A stretch of 64,000 nucleotides of DNA. Origin: Terana coerulea (taxonomy: Eukaryota; Basidiomycota; Agaricomycetes; Polyporales; Phanerochaetaceae). The stretch is from assembly GCA_024811115.1 (NCBI GenBank), contig JAKOGH010000990.1:62001-126000 (forward strand), read 5' to 3'. Both the position numbers and the translations under genes were made by a program. How positions within the stretch are numbered: position 1 is the first letter of the stretch; the number at the start of each line of letters is the position of its first letter. Shown piece by piece: positions 1-11,202 of the stretch. The notes under the pieces are model-generated. The model was given only the letters and a program-made list of their open reading frames with translations. It made no database searches and was not told the origin of the DNA.

Positions 1-546
1 AAAGTGGGGATGACTACTCAAGTCATGTCTTTGGCAAGACCTCGGTTTTCTAAGCCCCTGTGAAGTCATGTCAACAATACATAGCCGACCGTCTTCGGAC
101 GTAGGCATAGGTGCTGGTGGGCTATCGGACGACCAGAGCTGTGCGGCTGATGCATGGTTGAGTAAGAATACGCTCGCTGCATGTGCCCGGAGGCTACTCC
201 AGTCTGCCTGATCGTGGGAAGTGCAGAACCGCCGACGTATACCGGATTGAGGAGGCAGCACCGACATAGGACCTGCGTATGTCCGCGCTGATGGCGGGAC
301 GGCCTGCGCGAGAGGTTAGCACAGCACGGAACGCAGGTTTGGATAGAGACTCACCTGCGTCTGCCTCGACGACGTCCAGCGACGTCTGAGAAGGCACACC
401 ACACCCCAGCCTACCGCAGTCTACCGCAGCCCAGGCGTAGTGCGAACAACTAATCATAGCTCTAGCTTACAACCACATCCGACAATTACAGGAACATTAG
501 GAAGGACAGCGGTCACTCTCCATTCCCCCGCCGCCACATGTCCATT
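1..546. other. Intergenic, no gene recognised
   Basis: No coding region is supported here. Short open frames exist on both strands but their translations have no recognisable domain or typical composition. The segment lies downstream of the MMT-type transporter gene and probably holds its 3' flank. Confidence 0.5.
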
Positions 547-2164
547 TTAATGGATTGTATCCGGCTTCACCTCTACGGGTTGGAACCTTACCCGTACCTC
601 TGCGACACCCCGCTGTTCTTGCCGCAAGGTCCGTGTGATCGCGCCTTCGAGCACGCTCGTCTCTGCTACGCTCAATGTACTCGGGACCTTGGCGGTAAGG
701 TCCACAAACATGTTCGCGCCCGCACGCGTCGCATGCAGGTTCTCCACCGCCAAGAGCTGCTCGGCCCTCGGAGCCTGCTGGGGCAGGGTAGGCGAAGTGG
801 CAAGGAGGGGCTCGAGCGCACGGACGAGCGACCGCTTCGTCTGCGGGGTCACGCCCGCGTCCGTCAGCTGTTTGAACGCGGTCATGGTGATCCCCCAGCC
901 CTGTTGCACTATGAGAATTGAGACCAGAACGCCTGCGGGTGCAGTGTCAGTACTTCTGTTTCAACGTATGAGTCGCTGGCACGCACCCCCAAGCTGATCG
1001 AGAGGTAGCGACGGCATCCACCATGTCCCGAGGATGGCGACGAGTGCGACCATACTCGCGTACGCGTCGCTCCTGTGGTGCAGCGCGTTCGCCGCAAGCA
1101 CCGGGCTACCTTCCGCGTCGGCGACCTTCTTCGTTGCACGGTAAAGCCACTCTTTTGCGACGACGCCTATGAGCGCGAACCAGGCTGCGTTCGGGTCCAG
1201 AGCGTGTGCATGGCTGTGGCCGTGTTCTGACCCGACAGACGGCAGCTGGTTGGCTATATGCGTGACGTTCACGAGGACGTCTTGTATTGGCCCAGGTTGC
1301 ATCGTCGCTGCCGAGTGTGAGAGCGACTCGAAGAGAAGCGACATGGAATGCAGACCGAGGCCAAGGGCGCCGCCGGTCAGGAGGAGTGACACGCCGACCG
1401 TCCCAAGCACTTCAAACTTGCCGTACCCGTGCGGGTACGTCTCGGACGGCGGCCTGCGCGACAGCCTCCAGCACGCAAGCGTGATAACGTCGCCAATCAG
1501 GTCTAGCTTGCGTAGCTGCTGATTAGCATCTCGTCCACTGAGGCAGAGGCGGCGTGAGACGCACCTCCGGCGGTGTGCCCTGCATCTGCAATCAGCGACG
1601 CCGAGTTCATGTACCAGCCCGCGGCACCCTTCGACACCGTCAGGCCGACGTTGGCGAGGAGCCCGACGAGGGTTATCCGGCTCCCTCTGTCGCCTTCACG
1701 CGCATGCTGTTTGAGCAGCTTCGAGGTGAACCGTGCAGGCAAGGCGTACCTGTGCCCTTCAAGGCTGCGACAACCTTCTCTGCGTCCCCGTGCCCATTAC
1801 CGTCTCCATGCGAATGCGAGTGCCCCAGCGAGCCAAATATCCCGGAATGTGAGTGTGAATGGTCGGCACCGTGGTCGTGGTCGTGGTCATGATGGTCGTC
1901 CGTCCGCCGCTCTGGCTCCTTGCCTTTCGAGGACTGCGTGGAGTGAGGTCGTCTTGAGGTCAGGTTCGACATGGTTGTCCGAGTCAAGCTCCTGAGTCCC
2001 GGCACACAAGCTTTGTTGGTACACGTAGTCGGTGTAGTTGATGCAATGGAGAATCCCCGACAGGACGCCGCCACCGAAATGTTTCTGTATCTTGGCAGGG
2101 AGGCTCGCACAGGCGGTCTGGTAGTGTGAGATGTATGGGCCGCCAGAGGTCGGCGAGGGATCAT
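547..2164 (-). CDS. Mitochondrial-type cation diffusion facilitator (MMT1/MMT2-like)
   Basis: A CDF-family metal transporter, most like the fungal mitochondrial MMT proteins that move iron or related divalent metals. Four exons give a continuous frame of about 481 residues, with introns at about 1694-1749, 1503-1564 and 933-986. The N-terminus is Arg/Ser/Thr-rich, as in a mitochondrial presequence, and is followed by a His/Asp-rich stretch (repeated HD, HSHS and GHGD pairs, residues about 90-125). The CDF core follows: a GSRITLVGLLANVGLTVSKG membrane segment, then SLIADAGH with the metal-binding Asp/His, GDLIGD rebuilt across intron 2, and YPHGYGKFEVLG. A soluble C-terminal domain ends at 547. 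Family membership is clear. The metal and the compartment are inferred from the family. The ATG at 2164 is the first in frame; an internal start near the His-rich stretch cannot be excluded. Confidence 0.85.
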
Positions 2165-2560
2165 ATTATATAGTCGCTAAGGTACAGCCTCTGAGAGTCT
2201 GAGACGACGTGGAGGTTTGGGAGGCGTCGAGCGGGAACGAGAACTTGGGAGTAAGAATGCAAAGTCGCTTTGTCGCACGACCTGGACGGTACGCAAAACC
2301 AACGGCGCGGTATGTGAGACGGCGATCAGACTACTGCATGCTCTGGCATTCGGGATTTATAGTAGAGTTTCTAGGGAATTTTAGACCAAAGAGAGCGTTC
2401 CAGCCACAGTCGCTCGCATACGTATTGGCTCTTACGTTGGGCGGTCATCTCGACAAATCACGCCAGTATTAACCACCCACCAAGGACATCTGTTGCATTA
2501 CTAATCTCCTCTATATGTGCATGCACGGGCACTGAATTGACAATGACATGGTGCGTAGTC
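2165..2560. other. Intergenic spacer
   Basis: The promoter of the MMT-type gene lies on its right-hand side here, and the 3' flank of the first P450 lies to the right of that. No coding frame is convincing. Confidence 0.4.
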
Positions 2561-4671
2561 TCAGGCACGATGCGTGAGGCGGACTGGTAGGGTCCCCCTC
2601 TTGGTGGTGAAGACTTCGTAAATCTGGTCCTCCCAAGTGTCCAGGTACGCCTGATCCGCAACCGCCACGTCGAACTGCTGGAGCAGCGCGCACATGACCG
2701 CGCGCATCTCCGTCAGCGCGACGTTCTTGCCCGCGCAGACCATCGGGCCCTGCGAGAACGGCATGAAGACGTCGCGGTTCGTCGTAACGTCGGCGGTGGA
2801 GATGGCGTCGCCCGAGGGCAGGACGAGTTTCTCGTCGGACAGCCAGCGGTCGGGCCAAAACGTATTGGGCAGCGGCGAGAAGTGCTGGGGGTCACGTTGG
2901 ATGGTGTACGCCCAGAGTGACACTTGCGTTCCCTCCGGTAGGAAGCTAGACATACCAAGTAGTCAGCAGCATGCACTGCAGCCTACGTTGTCAGACTCAC
3001 TGAGGGCCAATCATCTTTCCGCCGGACCCAGGTACGACACGTCGTTGAAAGGCACCCAAAACAGGCGGATACAAGCGCAATGTTTCGTTGCTATGAGCAG
3101 TGAGAATCCTTTCCGCCATGATACGTATGATGGGTGCTTACATGCAAGCATTCAGCAGCGGCATGGAGCTTTGCTTCTTGAAATCCTTGGTGGAATCTTC
3201 ATTGTGCGGGAAAGCTTCATCAATTTCATTGCGAAGTCTCCTTAGATAGCTGGGGTTGCGGAGCAGGAAGTACCACAGGTGACTGAGAGTCGTCGCGGTG
3301 GTGTCACCTCCGGCAACAATTGCCAAGTGGCCGTCCACGGCGACGAGTTCCAGTGACGGCTGCTCTGGCTCATGATGATCTTCGTCCATCTAAACATTCG
3401 TTCAGCGCATACAATGGCAGTGAGATATGAGGTCGACGTACTAGGTAGTGGAACAAGTCGCGCTGCTGAGAGCCTAGCTTCACTCGCTCCTTCACAGCCG
3501 CCTCACCGACGAGCTTCATCTCGTCCCAATGCTTGCTCGCACCAGGCACGTACATCAAAAATGGGACAGCCCACGAGACATGTGAGAGCCAGGCAGCGTC
3601 ACTGAGTAGAATATTAGACGTGGAGCGAATGAAAAGGTCAATACTCACAACATCGACTTTTCGATGAGTTCGTACATGCCGTGTTTGTCACCGCCAGTCT
3701 TCAGCATGCCGTAGTCGTGGGTGAACCTGGAAGAACCTCAGCGTATGTACACATATCTACAGCAAAACGGAGAAAACGCACGCCATGCGACCCATGAAGT
3801 CAAAACCAAAGAAAGTCATCCAAGAGGAGATATCCACAACCTCGTCGGTGCGCTGTTTGAACCCGGTAGTGAGGTCACCGATGGTGCTTCTGATGAGCTC
3901 TTCGTAGTGCTTTATAGCTGCGATGCTCATGCCCCGTGCCCACGGCCGGCGGCGTACGGCGTGCGCTGCTGTATCGCGCATAGCGTCCAGACTTCTGCCT
4001 GCTTCATGCACACGGGTATCATAATCTACACATCAGGTGAGTGTCAATCCTTGAGCTAGGTGTAGCGTGCACTGACATGGGCCTCGCGGAAGTCCTTTGG
4101 CACCAAGAACAGCACTGTGTATTTCCTTGTTGCTGATGGCAACCTCATTGGGTCCTGAAAGAAAGGGTCAATGCTTGAAAACAGGCAGAAACAGCGTACG
4201 ATACTAACCGATGCGCACAGCCTCGCCGTAGCGCTGGTGCAGCTCTTGCACATAGAGATGAGTTTTGCCGTGCTTCGCAGTCAGGTATGCAATCCAGCCC
4301 TTCGAGATCTTGCACATCAACGGTCCGGGATACCGGGCAAGGGGGTGGAAAGGGGAAACGCGGTAGCCTACTACGAAAGCGACCAGTAGGGACCAGTAGG
4401 CGGCGTAAATCGTCACGGCAGCGACAAATGTTGAGCTGAAGTGGGTGTGGAAATTTGCGACGAGTGCTCCGGGAATGACACCCAGAAGGAGAAGTGCAGA
4501 CGAGGGAGAGGCAGGCTCATACTTGTTGTACACTAAATAGGTAGCCTGTTCACATAGCGTGAGCCGTGTCCCGACGTTGTACAGAGGTCGAGGGACTTAC
4601 GAAGCTGACAACAGCAACTGTGATCTTTGGATCCGAGTCCATCACAATCTTGAATTCGGTAAGAAAGGACA
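2561..4671 (-). CDS. Cytochrome P450 monooxygenase, copy 1
   Basis: A membrane-anchored microsomal P450 of basidiomycete type with about ten short exons. The first exon encodes MSFLTEFKIV from the ATG at 4671. It joins through a 60-odd nt intron to a hydrophobic N-terminal exon (ATYLVYNKYEP, then two membrane stretches and the Pro-rich hinge ARYPGP). The I-helix reads AIVAGGDTTATTLSH. The K-helix ExxR is NETLR, across the intron near 3130. The PERF-like region is FWPDRW. The heme loop is FSQGPMVCAG, with the Cys ligand; Met replaces the usual Arg of FxxGxRxCxG. The frame is intact through all exons I followed. It is a tandem paralogue of the gene at 9085-11202, with an epoxide hydrolase between them. 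The substrate cannot be read from sequence. The heme loop resembles CYP5136-like basidiomycete families, which I hold only tentatively. Confidence 0.88.
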
Positions 4672-7504
4672 TTCTACGCGGTGGTTGCAGCGTCAAGCTA
4701 AAGGAAAGCTTGAAGGACTGCAAGAACAGGCATGACTCCTTATATGCTTCGCAGCACGATATGCTACCCTGATACGAGCAGCGTCAATGCTACAGCTAGA
4801 GGCAGTCAGGCCAGACCACGGGCAAGCCACGCCGTGGCTTGCCGTCGCATGGCGAGTCAGCGGCCAGGAGACCCTTAGCTTGGAGGAAAGAGATGCAGAG
4901 GAATTGATCGGAGGATCACCAAGGAACAAGGGAGCCGTACACCAGGAAGCACTCCGTGCACCTTCGGACCGCCATTTCTTAGGCCATCCCTGCCACGGAC
5001 GGCGCTGTAACGCATGTGTAGCGGGCGTCCCTAGTATGATGTATCAGCTATAATCAACTTCCAATGTCCGTGTATATGCCGATTATTATCAAAACGTACT
5101 CACCAAGATTACCGCCTGGTCACTGAATTGTTGAAACATCACCAAGGTCGATGGTCTAAATAAAGCGGCTCGGTCAAGCGAGCGCACCAAATTGCTTGGT
5201 CATTATGGCTTCAGGGTGGGAGTGAGCGCAAACCTCCCAACTGAAATTTTGAAACCTTCCGGCTAGGTCGAGTCAGGTGCAACCGTCATGCGTCCAGGAG
5301 TGCAAGCAAATGACATGGACGGTCAGCACCGTGAAAGGATCCCCAGCTTTACGCCTAACTCGGTGCGTTTCAACGCCAACTGAGGTCCGGTGATGGAGAC
5401 TGGGCCCGGAAATGGGCCTCAGCTGAAACGAACGTGTAGCTGGCGGGCGCGTTGACGCAGTAGAGCGCCGGCGACAGCGCTCGTCCTCCTGATTGTGACG
5501 AGCTTGTGTCCGGAGAGAAGCCCTAGAAAGCGCCATACGCCATGCGCGACATGCGTTTTAGCGGACGAAGCCAACATTTAGAAGGTGCAATAGAGCGCTG
5601 CGTAGACATGGAGAACCGAAAACGCCGATCGGCGGTGTTTGTTGGGTGTGCAAGCGGATGTCGGTGGAGGACTTTTAGTGTCAATGGGCGGTATGTGCTT
5701 CAACCATGCTCTAAAATACTAACTCATGGCAAATACGCAGCATCATGTTTTGCGATATGATCATGAGAAGAGCTTAAAGCTACCTGTCGCCGCACATACG
5801 CCTTATAAAGTCCTCCACCCATGCCTCACAGCCACCGCTTAGCCACCGCGTGGGACACAGGGCGTAGCGCCATTCGGCTATTCGAGCCCACCAGCACAAC
5901 GCAGCTGAGAGTTGAACTCATGGAAGAGGATCTGTAGAGCTATGAAAACGGATTTTGACCTGCAATACGCTCATGGTGATGGTGATGGTGAGAAAGAGAA
6001 AGACTCCTAAGCGCTCAAGTGTCTTCCCAAAAGGGCCGCCACACAGGCATACCAAATCGGGATCGCCACACCCGGATTAGGCAGGTGTGTGAGGACCCGT
6101 AACAACTTTGTGGATTCTACCCAAGAGAACAAACCCGCCCGTGGTCTACCTGTAAAGTACAAAAATCAGGCTCAAAAATTACCAGCCTATTCTCTCCCCT
6201 CCCCCAGTCAGCTGCGCCATGCCACCCAGCTCTCTCGTCATGTTCGACATGACACAACAATGAATCAATGATGATACAATGTGCGTCCAGCCTAATAGAG
6301 GACAGGAGTCGCTTTCGGATACTCGTCCTAGCATGGACCAGTTTGTGGTCCCCGAGACAAGTACCTCTGGTCTAATGATCGCAGAGAGACTCTGAAATGG
6401 CGATCCTCCCAATTCTCCGGGAGAATGAAAGAATTCGGCAACCCCCAGTGTAATAATCGAGTAATAATCAGGTCACTGGCTCACTGGCTCGCGCCGCTCT
6501 GATCGTCCAACTAAACCCTCTCCTATTTTCCCAATTTCTTGAGTTTGTCATGATGAAAGCGTTGCTTGAGCTTGAGCAATGACACAAAATATAAAGCAGA
6601 ATGAAATCTAACAGGAACGGCTTCCCATCGCCGTACGTCGCTAGAGATCTCAGATCGAGCTGTGTCAAGATCGTGATCGCCGCGATGCCAGGAAGTCCGC
6701 TAGGCGCTTGGCTAGTGAGCCGGCGCCACACCACTTGCAATCAAATCGGAACCGTCGCGACACTCACAAATCATCATTCAGGTCTGCAGCGACCTAAGGG
6801 TACTCAGTCTACTGTGGGCTCTGCAGATCGTAGAGAGTGGTCCTAAACGGTATAGTCTGGAGGTATGTAGTACTATGTCTAAAAAGGCTCGCGAGGTCAC
6901 TGCACGCTACTAGTACTGAGACGCATCACAAATGTCCAGAGGAGAGGCGTTACGCAGCGACGAGGGCAGTTTTCGCCGCCATGAACAATGGCGAGGAGCT
7001 TCGACAGACGCGTGCCGAGCACGTCATTTTGCACAACGAGGCCTTTGGTTTGTCACGTCTCGGTTGTTGTACTGCAGGCACCCTGAGCACAGCGCATTAT
7101 CCTAACTGACTGTCAGGTTTTCCGTCTCTTACGAGAGGTTTTCCAGTGCGGCTTTTTATGCCCTATGTGTTGAATTATTTCCAGCGCGTTGTGCATGGTA
7201 AGCACGAAGTTTTCGTGTTGAGGACTTCCATCCGCCCTATCCGTGCTCTGACTTCGGCGTAGCTCTCTTTTAAAGGTCACGGTTTTGAACCATCATTCGA
7301 CTTCATCTGTCGCAGATTCAACATGTATAGTGCGGCTTTCCTCTTGCGCTTCTTGCGAGCATGTTTATAAGCAACTTAATAAGCAGATCAAAAGGAGCCA
7401 GAGCTACATTTCACCAGCTTTGATTGCAGCCCAAAGCCCAAGGGACCATATAAGGAGCCCCTATTCTGTGGTACTCAGCTCAACTCGCAACAGAACAGCT
7501 AGCC
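4672..7504. other. Intergenic region with duplicated P450 upstream sequence
   Basis: About 2.8 kb without a supported gene. The left part (to about 5570) is recognisably related to the region upstream of the second P450 (11203-11970). The clearest block is 5105-5165 against 11630-11690, which share a CCGCCTG core and GATGGTCTAAAT. A second block (about 5500-5530 against 11905-11940) holds GAGCTTG and AAAGCGCCAT. The rest holds a short GGTGAT-type repeat near 5970-5990 and the promoter of the epoxide hydrolase gene just before 7505. Confidence 0.55.
5105..5165. repeat. Conserved P450-upstream block, copy 1
   Basis: A block of about 60 bp that aligns with 11630-11690, including a shared CCGCCTG and GATGGTCTAAAT. 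Both copies lie about 440-500 bp upstream of a P450 start codon, so they were probably duplicated with the gene. They may hold shared regulatory sites, though function is only inferred from retention. Confidence 0.55.
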
Positions 7505-8696
7505 ATGGATCCCACTCTCTGGAAAGACACGACCACCTCTCGTGGAGTAAAGTATCACTACTACTTCTCCCCGGCCGAACACTCCAAACCGACCCTTCTG
7601 TTCTGCCACGGCTTCCCCTCCAATCCTAGAGACTGGCGTTTCATCGCCTCGCATTTCCAGAACAAGGGCTACGGCATACTCGCCCCCGACATGCTTGGCT
7701 ACGGCGGAACCGACAAGCCCACAGACCCCGCGGCATACGTTGGCAGCAAGTTGGCAAGCGACATCGTCGATATTTTGGATGCCGAGAGGGTAGAGAAGAT
7801 CATCGCCGTCGGGCATGACTGGTGAGCTTCTTATATATTCTGTAGCTTCAGTGTTCTTACGTTAGACATTGAATACAGGGGTGTTCTGGTCGTTTCTCGC
7901 CTTGCAAACTATTATCCCGAGAGAGTCACCGCTTACGCCTTTTTGTCCGTGGGCTGGCAGCCTGCCTTTCCAGTCGAGGACTTTTCGAAGCTCCTTGAGG
8001 ACAGCAAGAAATGGGCGGGGTATGAGCTCTTCGGGTATTGGTTGTTTTTCAGCGAAGATGACGCCAACAAGATTATCCAAGAGCACGTAAGTACTTTCTC
8101 GCTTGTGTTGTAGCATACGTCGTTAATCTAACTAACCTTTGTCAAATATAGATCGATTCCTTTTGTTGCCGTGATCTTCCCCCATGATCCCACTATCTGG
8201 ATAGACCGCTTCGCGCCCACCGGTGTCTTGAAGAAAAGTCTATTGGAGAACTTCCATGCACCTCGTCCGGCGTACTTTTCGGAGGAAGACAAGGATGTCT
8301 TCGTTGACACCTTCCGCAAGGGCGGCTTCCAGGCCCCTACCTGCTGGTACAAGTCCATAACCTCCGGCGTGGGTGCTAAGGACGATCAGAGTACGTGCGA
8401 GGCCACTCACCTAACATACTTCGGAGACATCTCATCATTTTTTCTCCGTGATTGGTGCAGACATTTCGCCTGAGCGCACCGTTCCTCCGAAGAGTTCCCC
8501 TATCTTTTTCGGCGCTGCGTTGAAGGACTACGTCTCCCTGGCTGTCCGGGAGACGGCGACATTCAAGGACGAGGCGTTCAAGGACCATAACATCACAATC
8601 AAGGAGTACGACGCTGACCATTGGCTCCCTCTCAACAAACCGGACGAGATCAGCCGTGACTTGGAGGCTTGGATCGAAAGCTTTACGACCCTGTGA
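7505..8696 (+). CDS. Soluble epoxide hydrolase (alpha/beta hydrolase fold), with a frame break
   Basis: An alpha/beta hydrolase of the soluble epoxide hydrolase family, which adds water to epoxides to give diols. Four exons are visible. Exon 1 starts at the ATG at 7505 and carries the oxyanion motif HGFPSNPRDW. The nucleophile Asp lies in GHDWG, which is rebuilt across the first intron. Exon 2 ends in IIQEH at 8086. Exon 3 holds FPHDPTIWIDRF and the cap region. The catalytic His is in DADHWLPLNKPDE near the C-terminus. Exon 3 opens in frame as IDSF and then breaks at the T-run 8161-8164. Reading one base fewer restores VAVIFPHDP. The gene lies between two P450 paralogues on the opposite strand, which suggests oxidation followed by epoxide hydrolysis. 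The break may be a consensus error or an inactivating mutation. Confidence 0.85.
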
Positions 8697-9084
8697 AGGG
8701 TGCGCTCGCGAAGGTTGGCTCTCAGGTAATACATCTGAAGCCTCTGAGTCTCAACGCGCAAAGGCCCCTTGTTGACAGAGTTTGTACCAGGGCGTATAAT
8801 GTGCAGCCCGTAGTGACCTTGTACTAAGTACTACAATTCATTGCGCCCCGAGCTTTTGCCTGGATATAACTGGAAGCATTAGTCTGAGCAAGTTGAAGTT
8901 TCCACTTGGTTTGAGGAATGGACGGGAAGCCGATTAACGCCTAAGTTTCTCTCTGCATTGCCTCTGTGTGTATCTACAGTTATCAATCAAAAGGATCGTA
9001 GGTAGTTCTGTGCTGGCAGTGGCCTACATATCGTAAGTTAGAATAGATATTAATACCAGTGCTTCTGAAGCTTGAAGCACAGTC
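8697..9084. other. Convergent spacer
   Basis: A spacer between the converging 3' ends of the epoxide hydrolase (+) and P450 copy 2 (-). No gene seen. Confidence 0.4.
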
Positions 9085-11202
9085 TCAAACACGAAGCCTG
9101 AGGCGGACTGGCAGAGAAGTACCCCTCCTCGTAGTGAAGACCTCGTAAATCTGGTCCTCCCACGTATCCAGACACCCTGTCTCCGCAACCGTCACCTCGA
9201 ACTGTTGGAGCAGCGCGCACATGACCGCACGCATCTCCATCAACGCGACGGCCTTGCCTGCGCACACCATCGGGCCCTGCGAGAACGCTATGAAGACGTC
9301 GCGGTTCGTCGTGACGTCGGCGGAGGAGATGGCGTCGCCCGAGGGCAGGATGAGTTCCTCGTCGGATAGCCAGCGGTCGGGCCAGAACGTGTTGGGCAGC
9401 GGCGAGAAGTGCTGCGGGTCGCGGTGGATGGTGTACGCCCAGAGTGACACTTGCGTTCCCTCCGGCATGAAGCTGGAATAGCATTAACCGATCAGCGGCA
9501 AGTACACTCCGGCATGATATTGGCACTCACTGAGGGCCAACGACCTTCCGCCTGTACCAGGCGGGACATGGCGCTGCAGGCCGGCCAAGACAGGTGGATA
9601 CAAACGCAAAGTCTCGTTTCTGTGAACCATGAGACTTCATCTTTTCATAGTTACTGCAGTATACACTCACATGCACGCATTAAGCAGGGGCATTGAGCCT
9701 TGCTTCGTAAAGTCCCTGGTGGAATCTTCACCATGCGGGAAAGCTTCATCGACCTCCTTGCGAAGTCTCTCGAGGTAGCTCGGGTTACGCAGTAGGAAAT
9801 ACCATAGGTGGCTGAGAGTCACTGCAGTGGTGTCGCCCCCTGCAATGATTGCTAATTGGCCGTCTACGGCAACCAGCTCCAGCGACGGCTTCTCCGGCTC
9901 GTTGCCATCTTCGTCCGTCTTGAGTTCATTCAGCAAAGTTGTGGGCACAAATCCGGAAATGTACATACTAGATAGTAGAACAAATCGCGTTGCTGCGAAC
10001 CGAGGTTCACCCGCTCCTGTACGGCCCCCTCGCCGGCGACCTTCATCGCGTCCCAATTCTTGCTGGCGCCAGGAACGCAGGACAGGAATGGAACAGACCA
10101 CGGTATGTGCGAGAGCCAAGCGGAATCTCTGGTGAAGACGTTTATAAGCAGTAAACGGCACGAGTCGATATTCTCGTACTTACGCCATCGCCTTCTCTAT
10201 GAGATCGTATAAACCACTTTTGTCCTGACCTGTCTTCAGCATGCCATAGTCGTGGGTGAACCTAGAGCATTCTCAGCATACGTTCGTTCACCCCAGACAC
10301 GGAACAAAACTTACGCCATATGCCCCATGAAGTCGAACCCAAAGTATGTCATCCAGGTCGAGATATCTACAGCTTCGCCAGTGCGCTGCCTGAGTCCGGT
10401 AACCAGGTCGCCGACAGTGCTCCTGACCAGCTCTTCGTAGTGCTTCATAGCGGTACTATTCATGCCGCGAGCCCAGGGCCGGCGGCGTACGGCGTGCAAT
10501 GCTTGATCACGCATGCCGTCCAGGCTCCTGCCTGCTTCATGCTCGCGGGTATCATAGTCTGCACATCAAGACATCTGAGTTGCGGACTCCGAACCAAACA
10601 GGGAGTTGTACTGACATGGACCTCGTGAGAGCCCTTTGGCGCCGAGAACAGCCGTAGATATTTCCTTGTGGCTGATAGAGACCTCATTTGGCCCTGTGAC
10701 AAGTCAGTGCTTCGCAGGCAGGAAATGGCACATTGTCACGAACCAATGCGCACGACTTCGCCGTAGCGTTGGTGCAGCTCTTGGACGTATAGATGGGCTT
10801 TGCCGTCCGTCGCACTCAGGTATGCCAGCCAGCCCTTCGAGATCTTGCACATCATGGGTCCAGGGTATCGAGCGAGGGGATGGGAGCGGCGAGAGACGGT
10901 AGCCTACCACGAATGTGGCAAGGAGAGACCAGTAAGCGGCATAGGTGACCAGACCCGCGACAACTGTCGAGCTGAAGTGGGCATGGAGAGCCGCAACGAG
11001 CGTCCCGGGAACCACGCCCAGCAGGAAAAGAGTAGACGAGGGGGTGGCGGGCTCGTATGTCTTGTATATGAGGTAGACAGCCTTGGAATGTAGGATGAGC
11101 CGCTCGTGATTGTCGAGAAGACATTGAGGGACTTACAAAACTAGTAGCAGGTATTATGGCCCTTGGGTCCAGCGCATTCGTGAACTCAGAGAGGAGCGCC
11201 AT
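9085..11202 (-). CDS. Cytochrome P450 monooxygenase, copy 2 (frame break in exon 2)
   Basis: A paralogue of the P450 at 2561-4671, with the same exon layout and very similar protein throughout. It starts MALLSEFTNALDP at the ATG at 11202. The I-helix is AIIAGGDTTAVTLSH, the K-helix NETLR, and the heme loop FSQGPMVCAG followed by KAVALMEMRAV. Met again replaces the canonical Arg before the heme Cys. In exon 2, after GYRLSPL, the frame is broken by one extra base in the C-run (plus-strand G-run 10882-10884). Removing it restores HPLARYPGPMMC, matching copy 1. No other break was found. Consensus error or recent inactivation both fit. The shared upstream blocks and tandem arrangement show origin by local duplication. 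Confidence 0.85.
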
